This document shows positions 6,183 through 10,476 of a stretch of DNA of 10,476 nucleotides, one piece after another. Source of the DNA: JAGOBX01 sp017999075 [NCBI: Candidatus Babelota bacterium] (GTDB taxonomy: Bacteria; JAGOBX01); NCBI GenBank assembly GCA_017999075.1, contig JAGOBX010000083.1, forward strand, positions 1-10,476, read 5' to 3'. Position 1 is the first letter of the stretch, and each line of letters starts with the position of its first letter. The translations under genes and the position numbers were made by a program. Under the pieces are notes generated by a model. The model saw only the letters and a program-made list of their open reading frames with translations. It searched no databases and was not told where the DNA came from.

Positions 6183-8603
6183 GTGGAAATCAGCGTTAAT
6201 TATATTTCCGAACCTAAAGGTCGCCTTATAGTTTTTGTTAGAGATATAACTGAAAGAAAAATGTTTGAAAATGATTTATTGAAAGAAAGGTTTCGTCTTT
6301 CAGAAATAATAAGAGGCACAAATGTTGGAACATGGGAATGGAATATTCAGACTGGTGAAACAATATTTAATGAACAATGGGCTGAAATAATCGGCTATAA
6401 ATTGGATGAACTCATGCCTGTATCAATTAAAACATGGATTGATTTTGCTCACCCGGAAGATTTGAAAAAAAGCGGCGAACTTTTAGAAAAACATTTTAAA
6501 GGAGAACTGGAATATTATGAAATCGAAAGCAGAATGAAACATAAAAACGGCAGCTGGGTTTGGGTGCTTGACAGAGGGAAAATATCAAAATGGACTGAAG
6601 ACAGAAAACCTCTTTTAATGTTTGGAACACATCAGAATATTACAGACAGAAAATATGCTGAAGAAGCTTTAAAACAAAGTGAAAAAAAATTCCGCACATT
6701 TTTTGAAAACAATCCTGCGCTTATTAAAATAAGCAAACTTCCGGAACGTATAATTACCGAAGTTAATAATGCATTTTTAAATAAAACAGGTTATACTAAA
6801 AGCGAAATTATAGGTAAAAGATCAGAAGATGTTAACCTTTTTGTATATACCGATGCTGATAAAAAAATTTTTATAGATAATAATCTAAAAGAAAAAGGGA
6901 AAATAGATAATATCGAATTAATAATACAAGCTAAAAACGCAAATATGCTTGAAGTTATATTTTTTGGAGAAATAATAGAAAGCCAAGGGGACAAGTATTT
7001 AATGACTGTTATGTCCGATATAACAGAACAAAAAAAAGCTGAACGTGCTGCAATTGCAGCTGATAACGCTAAATCTGATTTTCTTGCCAATATAAGCCAT
7101 GAAATCAGAACTCCGCTGAACGCGATAGTCAGTATGTCTCATTTCCTTGAAAAAACAGGATTAACTCCTGAGCAAAGCGAATATATTGGTGTTTTGAATA
7201 CGGCAAGTGAAAATTTATTATTTCTTATAGAACAAATTCTTGACATATCAAAGCTTGAAAAAATATATATGAAACTTGATAACGAAATTTTTGATATTAA
7301 AAATATAGTACAAAATATAATATCAATTATAAAACCGAAATTGAAAGAAAAACCGTTAAATTTTAATTTTAATATGGATAATGATATTCCTGCATTTGTC
7401 ACAGGAGATCCTTTCAGAATAAAACAAATATTATTAAATCTTCTTTCTAATGCAATAAAATTTACTGAATCTGGAAAAATTGATTTTGATATTAAATTAT
7501 TAAATGAATCCAGTGATTCTTGTGAACTATTATTTTCTGTCGCAGATACTGGAATAGGTATGACTGATTTTCAAAAAAATATAATATTTAATAAATTTAC
7601 TCAGGCTGATTCGTCTATTTCAAAAAAATATGGCGGAACCGGACTTGGACTTTATATAGCAAAGGAATTAGTAAAACTAATGGGAGGGAAAATACAAATA
7701 GAAGATAATAACCCCCATGGAAGTATTTTTAAGTTTAATATAAAATTAGGCGTGTCAAAAAAAGAAAAATTCCGAAATAGATACTTAAAACAAAAATTGA
7801 ATTATGAAACATTGCTGGCGCAAAAAAATTATTCAATTCTTGCCGCAGAGGACGATAAAACCAATCAGTTTATACTTAAAAATTTATTTAAAAATTATAA
7901 AAATATTTCTCTTTCAATCGCTTCAAACGGAATTGAAGCTGTAAATTTATTTAAAAATAATAATTTTGATTTGGTGCTTATGGATATAAATATGCCTAAA
8001 ATGGACGGATTCACTGCTGCGCGAGAAATAAGAAAAATAGAAAAAAATTATGGAACTGCCACCATTCCCATAATGCTTTTTACAGCAACTACAATTGAAA
8101 AATTAAACGACAACATTAAAGATTTAGAAATATACGGGTATATACTGAAACCTATTGAACCTTCTGATTTTTATGTTAAAATCAGTGAAGTCTTGAATTT
8201 TTCAACTGAAAGCGTTTATAAACCACAAAAAAAATCATCAGATATTTCAAAATTAAAAATTATATGCGGAAAAATAATTGATGTGGAAAAAGCTTTGAAT
8301 AACATTGATTGGGAATTCGAATTGTATTTAAAACTCATAAATCTGTACATTAACGAATATACTTCCCAATCTGATATAATAAAAAAAATGTTTAAAGAAA
8401 AAGTATCGGATAAAATAATTTTTATTTCACATAAACTTATTACAGCTTCAGCTAATATCGGAGCTTATAATTTATCTGCATTATCAAAACAAATACAGGA
8501 TACACTTAACGATAAAAAAAATGTCGGGACTGATTTGTATAATTTGTTTATAAATGAATTTGAAGATGTAAATAAGTGTGTTGTTCAAATAAAAAATATC
8601 TAA
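6183..8603 (+). CDS. Multi-PAS hybrid histidine kinase, C-terminal part: PAS / PAS / DHp-HATPase / REC / HPt
   Basis: 806 residues if read from GTG 6183, only 2 nt after the TAG that ends the upstream part. No Shine-Dalgarno is visible, so this is probably the continuation of one 1132-residue protein rather than a separate gene. It begins with the last strands of PAS-C (to about residue 25), then PAS-D (36-158, a PAS_3-type fold with FAHPEDL and GSWVWVLDRGK) and PAS-E (165-285). The kinase core has H-box His306, N-box Asn419 and Asn423, G1 DTGIG (455-459) and G2 GGTGLG (484-489). The receiver has AEDD (555-558), phospho-acceptor Asp601, Thr634 and Lys656. The HPt domain has His750. Every residue needed for phosphorelay is retained, which argues against long-standing decay. 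It is soluble, unlike its upstream paralogue, and likely senses an internal signal. If made separately it would lack PAS-A, PAS-B and most of PAS-C. There is no output or DNA-binding domain. Confidence 0.88.
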   Translation: MEISVNYISEPKGRLIVFVRDITERKMFENDLLKERFRLSEIIRGTNVGTWEWNIQTGETIFNEQWAEIIGYKLDELMPVSIKTWIDFAHPEDLKKSGELLEKHFKGELEYYEIESRMKHKNGSWVWVLDRGKISKWTEDRKPLLMFGTHQNITDRKYAEEALKQSEKKFRTFFENNPALIKISKLPERIITEVNNAFLNKTGYTKSEIIGKRSEDVNLFVYTDADKKIFIDNNLKEKGKIDNIELIIQAKNANMLEVIFFGEIIESQGDKYLMTVMSDITEQKKAERAAIAADNAKSDFLANISHEIRTPLNAIVSMSHFLEKTGLTPEQSEYIGVLNTASENLLFLIEQILDISKLEKIYMKLDNEIFDIKNIVQNIISIIKPKLKEKPLNFNFNMDNDIPAFVTGDPFRIKQILLNLLSNAIKFTESGKIDFDIKLLNESSDSCELLFSVADTGIGMTDFQKNIIFNKFTQADSSISKKYGGTGLGLYIAKELVKLMGGKIQIEDNNPHGSIFKFNIKLGVSKKEKFRNRYLKQKLNYETLLAQKNYSILAAEDDKTNQFILKNLFKNYKNISLSIASNGIEAVNLFKNNNFDLVLMDINMPKMDGFTAAREIRKIEKNYGTATIPIMLFTATTIEKLNDNIKDLEIYGYILKPIEPSDFYVKISEVLNFSTESVYKPQKKSSDISKLKIICGKIIDVEKALNNIDWEFELYLKLINLYINEYTSQSDIIKKMFKEKVSDKIIFISHKLITASANIGAYNLSALSKQIQDTLNDKKNVGTDLYNLFINEFEDVNKCVVQIKNI
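7059..8600 (+). repeat. Duplicated kinase core, copy 2 (DHp-HATPase-REC-HPt)
   Basis: This is the counterpart of 3648-5213, starting at ADNAKSDFLANISHEIR and running to the C-terminus. Both copies share the DHp loop IVSMSHFLEKTGL, the receiver start EDDKTNQFILKNL, the FTATTIE strand and the HPt segment TASANIGAY. The sensor halves upstream do not align, so the core was duplicated and joined to, or retained with, a different sensor array. Confidence 0.8.
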
Positions 8604-8644
8604 CAATGTATTTTTTGGGATTATGTTATTTATATACCAATATT

Positions 8645-9253
8645 TTATTTTGATAAAATAAATTCAAGTATTGTGTCAGCCTGTTTAGCAGCAGCTATAT
8701 TGACTTTCGGAGAAAAAGGAGGTAATGTCTCGCAGACTTGTGAAACTAGATCGCCTATTAAATAAAAATTTGGTTTGATTTTATGAATTGATATTTCATC
8801 GCTTTTTCCTATGCCTGCTAATCCTGAAGCTGAAACAATAAATTTATTTGTTAATATAAATTTTTCAACTATCATTTTTTTTAATTCGGCTTTATCAACT
8901 GCTTCAGCAATTATCTGGCAATCTTGAAAAATTTTTTCGATATTGTTTTCTTCTAATTTAATTTCAACAGCAGTTATTTCTATATCAGGATTTATTTTTA
9001 ATAAATTCATTTTAAGCATTTCAACCTTAGATTTCCCGATTTGATCAAAAAAATAAAATTGCCTGTTTAAATTTTTTTCTTCAACAATATCAAAATCGCA
9101 TATAACTAATTTTGTTATTCCGCTTCTAACAAGATTGAATGCGCAGTTTGAACCCAATCCGCCAGCTCCTGCTATTCCAACTTTAAATTTTTTTAGTTTT
9201 ATAATATCTTGTTCAGAATAATAATTTTTTAAAGATTTTTCGAAAAAATTCAT
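8645..9253 (-). CDS. thiF: Sulfur carrier protein ThiS adenylyltransferase ThiF (family 2)
   Basis: 202 residues, an E1-like Rossmann enzyme. Members activate the C-terminal Gly-Gly of ThiS by adenylation so that sulfur can be attached for thiazole synthesis. Visible motifs are the nucleotide loop GAGGLGSN (29-36), the DFD-VEEKNLNRQ segment (53-65, with the conserved Arg64), AEAVDKAE (116-123), SASGLAG (141-147) and a C-terminal AAAKQAD helix. The length of about 200 and the FNLVRSGI, NLNRQFYFFDQIG and VSASGLAG patterns fit ThiF family 2 rather than the longer MoeB/E. coli ThiF type, and there is no CxxC zinc pair. Cys174 is a candidate sulfur-handling residue. ATG 9253 lies 6 nt after the upstream stop, with a weak GGGA about 11 nt before it. 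No thiS, thiG or thiH is in the window, so the partner must be elsewhere. A related E1-like role such as MoaD activation cannot be excluded. Confidence 0.85.
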   Translation of the reverse strand: MNFFEKSLKNYYSEQDIIKLKKFKVGIAGAGGLGSNCAFNLVRSGITKLVICDFDIVEEKNLNRQFYFFDQIGKSKVEMLKMNLLKINPDIEITAVEIKLEENNIEKIFQDCQIIAEAVDKAELKKMIVEKFILTNKFIVSASGLAGIGKSDEISIHKIKPNFYLIGDLVSQVCETLPPFSPKVNIAAAKQADTILEFILSK

Positions 9254-9259
9254 ACTATA

Positions 9260-9889
9260 TTATCCCAGTTCTTCAAATTTCCAGTTTTGACCATCAAGAT
9301 CTTTTTTATTGTCAAAATCTTTTAATATGTTTTCATCATCAACTTCTATATATTTTATTGATTCTTTCTTGCTGTTTATTATTTCTTTAGATATACTGTT
9401 GTCCGATGCATTTAACATTATATCAAAAATACTTTTATTTATTATTACCGGATGGCCTGCTTGATAATTATAGGATGGAATTATTATTTTATTCTCTTCC
9501 AATGAGTTTAATAATTTTAAATAAGTATCAAGTTTTATAAATGGCGTATCGCATAATAAAATTAAAATATATTCAAATTTAATATTATTATTTTTTATAT
9601 ATTTTAATCCGCATTTCAAGGAAGAAAATTGTCCATGTCTGTAATTTTCATTAGTAACAAACTTTATTTTTTTTAAAAAATTCAGGTGTTTTACTACAGT
9701 TTCACTTTTATGACCGGCTACGAAAATGATATGTTCAAATAAAAGATTAATTAAATTGCCATAAATATATTCTGTCAAATATTTTCCTTTAAATTTTATC
9801 AATGGTTTTGGATACCCGTTCATTCTTTCGGATAATCCTGCACCTAAAATTACTGCAACAATATTTTCAGTATTGAAATTCTGAATCAA
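9260..9889 (-). CDS. MocA-like (MobA/MocA family) nucleotidyltransferase
   Basis: 209 residues from TTG 9889, a GT-A-fold NTP transferase of the NTP_transf_3 type. Motifs in order are the NTP loop VAVILGAGLSERMNGYPKP, the segment HGQFSSLKCGL, the metal-binding LLCDTPFI, the QAGHPVII signature, and the late IEVDDENILKDFDNKKDLD. The GHPV and Asp-rich C-terminal patterns are those of MocA, which makes molybdopterin cytosine dinucleotide, but relatives activate other small phosphates or sugars. With a glycosyltransferase directly upstream, a sugar- or polyol-phosphate nucleotidyltransferase is a fair alternative, so no symbol is given. A longer reading from GTG 9937 adds 16 residues and overlaps the upstream gene. 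I prefer TTG because AGGGG sits 8 nt before it and the core fold starts only about 10 residues later. The 6-nt gap to thiF suggests one transcript. Confidence 0.8.
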   Translation of the reverse strand: MIQNFNTENIVAVILGAGLSERMNGYPKPLIKFKGKYLTEYIYGNLINLLFEHIIFVAGHKSETVVKHLNFLKKIKFVTNENYRHGQFSSLKCGLKYIKNNNIKFEYILILLCDTPFIKLDTYLKLLNSLEENKIIIPSYNYQAGHPVIINKSIFDIMLNASDNSISKEIINSKKESIKYIEVDDENILKDFDNKKDLDGQNWKFEELG

Positions 9890-9897
9890 TTTTTTAT

Positions 9898-9902
9898 CCC
9901 CT
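9898..9902 (-). promoter_or_regulatory. Shine-Dalgarno for the MocA-like gene (start-deciding)
   Basis: AGGGG on the minus strand lies 8 nt upstream of TTG 9889, in the short gap after the glycosyltransferase stop (9916-9918). It is the clearest Shine-Dalgarno-like motif seen in the window. It supports the TTG start over GTG 9937, which lies inside the upstream gene and has no such motif. Confidence 0.5.
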
Positions 9903-9915
9903 GTAATTTTTGGTA

Positions 9916-10476
9916 TTATATTATAATTTCTTCCCACACTTTCAAAATATTTTCTGATGAAAATGAAATATCAAATTTTTTAATTTCCTCTTTTCCTGAT
10001 AATACGATGTTTTTCGCTGCATGTTGGTTATTTATAATATACATTATTTTTTCAGCCAGTTCTATAACATTGTTTTTTTTTACAAGAATTCCTGTTTTAT
10101 TATTTTCAATAAGTTCAGCAAGTCCTTCAATTTCAAATGCTATTACTGGTTTTTCTGCTATCCAGCTTTCTAAAACTACTCTGCCGAAAGCTTCACGTTC
10201 AGAAGGGATAACTATAACATCGAGGTTATCATTAATATATTCAACAATACTTTCAACATAACCCGTGAACTCAAAATATTTTTCAAGATTATATTCGGCA
10301 ATATTTTTTTTTATGTCTCCGAGTACGCTTATTCCAAAGTTATCATTTCCGATAAATTTAAAATTAATGTTTTTGAAATTATATTTATTAATTATCAAAT
10401 CAGCTGCATTTATAAGATATTTATGTCCTTTTTCAGATGTAAACCGTCCTATCAATCCAACGTTATATTTTTTTTG
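9916..10476 (-). CDS. GT4-family glycosyltransferase, C-terminal half (5' end outside window)
   Basis: The frame is open to the right edge (QKKYNVGLIGRFTSEKGH...), so the start codon is not in the window. About 186 codons are visible, roughly half of a typical GT4 enzyme of 350-400 residues. The visible part is the C-terminal Rossmann domain that binds the nucleotide-sugar donor. It contains GLIGRFTSEKGHKYL, FKFIGND, FTGYVESIVEYIND, VIVIPSEREAFGRVVLE with the E-x7-E pair (Glu of EAFG and Glu of LES), and WIAEKPVIAFEIEGLAELI. This is a retaining GT-B transferase, likely cytoplasmic or membrane-peripheral, adding a sugar to a lipid or glycan acceptor that cannot be told from sequence. It is the first visible gene of the minus-strand cluster; the next start lies 26 nt beyond its stop. 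Confidence 0.9.
   Translation of the reverse strand, partial: QKKYNVGLIGRFTSEKGHKYLINAADLIINKYNFKNINFKFIGNDNFGISVLGDIKKNIAEYNLEKYFEFTGYVESIVEYINDNLDVIVIPSEREAFGRVVLESWIAEKPVIAFEIEGLAELIENNKTGILVKKNNVIELAEKIMYIINNQHAAKNIVLSGKEEIKKFDISFSSENILKVWEEIII

Noticed and set aside
8604-8644. Small RNA or promoter in the convergent gap
   Set aside because: Only 41 nt of AT-rich sequence separate the stops, and no -35/-10 pair or stable structure is visible.
8644-8662. AT-only 8-bp inverted repeat (TTTATTTT / AAAATAAA, loop GAT) between the convergent genes, considered as a terminator
   Set aside because: The stem has no G-C pair and lies mostly in the last codons of thiF. In DNA this AT-rich such palindromes are expected by chance.
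9890-9937. GTG 9937 as the start of the MocA-like gene
   Set aside because: It lies inside the glycosyltransferase coding end without a Shine-Dalgarno and adds 16 residues outside the family's core. TTG 9889 has AGGGG 8 nt upstream. The choice is not certain.
10007-10261. 84-codon plus-strand open frame opposite the glycosyltransferase
   Set aside because: It overlaps the conserved E-x7-E region of the GT4 gene on the opposite strand and has low-complexity Ser/Ile/Phe content. It is a coding shadow.

Overview
The window is very AT-rich (roughly a quarter to 30% G+C by eye) and densely coded, with A/T-rich codons and long A homopolymers inside genes. An outer-membrane-type beta-barrel gene points to a diderm (Gram-negative) bacterium. 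Large multi-sensor kinases and a family-2 ThiF suggest a free-living or host-associated anaerobe or microaerophile. I cannot assign a phylum. TAA is used as a normal stop by nearly every gene here, so a recoded genetic code is not supported.

Plus strand, 1-8603: a signalling block of three tightly packed genes. (i) The 3' part of a TPR plus beta-barrel envelope protein, broken by an in-frame TAA at 66-68. (ii) A 1332-residue membrane hybrid histidine kinase (1218-5216) with a multi-TM N-terminus, a periplasmic dCache-like sensor, a LOV-type PAS whose photoactive Cys is replaced by Pro, a FixL-type PAS that keeps the haem-ligand His position, then DHp, HATPase, receiver and HPt. (iii) A soluble five-PAS hybrid kinase (5206-8603) with the same DHp-HATPase-REC-HPt core. 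This third gene is split by a -1 phase change in a run of ten A at 6157-6166. The two kinases overlap by 11 nt and their cores are clearly a duplication. Their sensors differ, so they probably integrate distinct signals onto a common downstream response regulator that is not in this window.

Minus strand, 10476-8645: a convergent three-gene cluster read leftwards. It holds the C-terminal half of a GT4 glycosyltransferase (cut by the window edge), a MocA-like nucleotidyltransferase, and a ThiF family-2 sulfur-carrier adenylyltransferase. Spacing of 26 nt or less suggests one operon. It looks like a metabolic or surface-glycan cluster unrelated to the kinases.

The 41-nt convergent gap (8604-8644) shows no GC-rich terminator. 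I found no tRNA, rRNA, CRISPR array, insertion sequence or riboswitch. The points most worth following are the Cys-less LOV plus FixL-like PAS pair in one kinase, and the A10 frameshift, which could be programmed slippage, phase variation, decay or a sequencing error.
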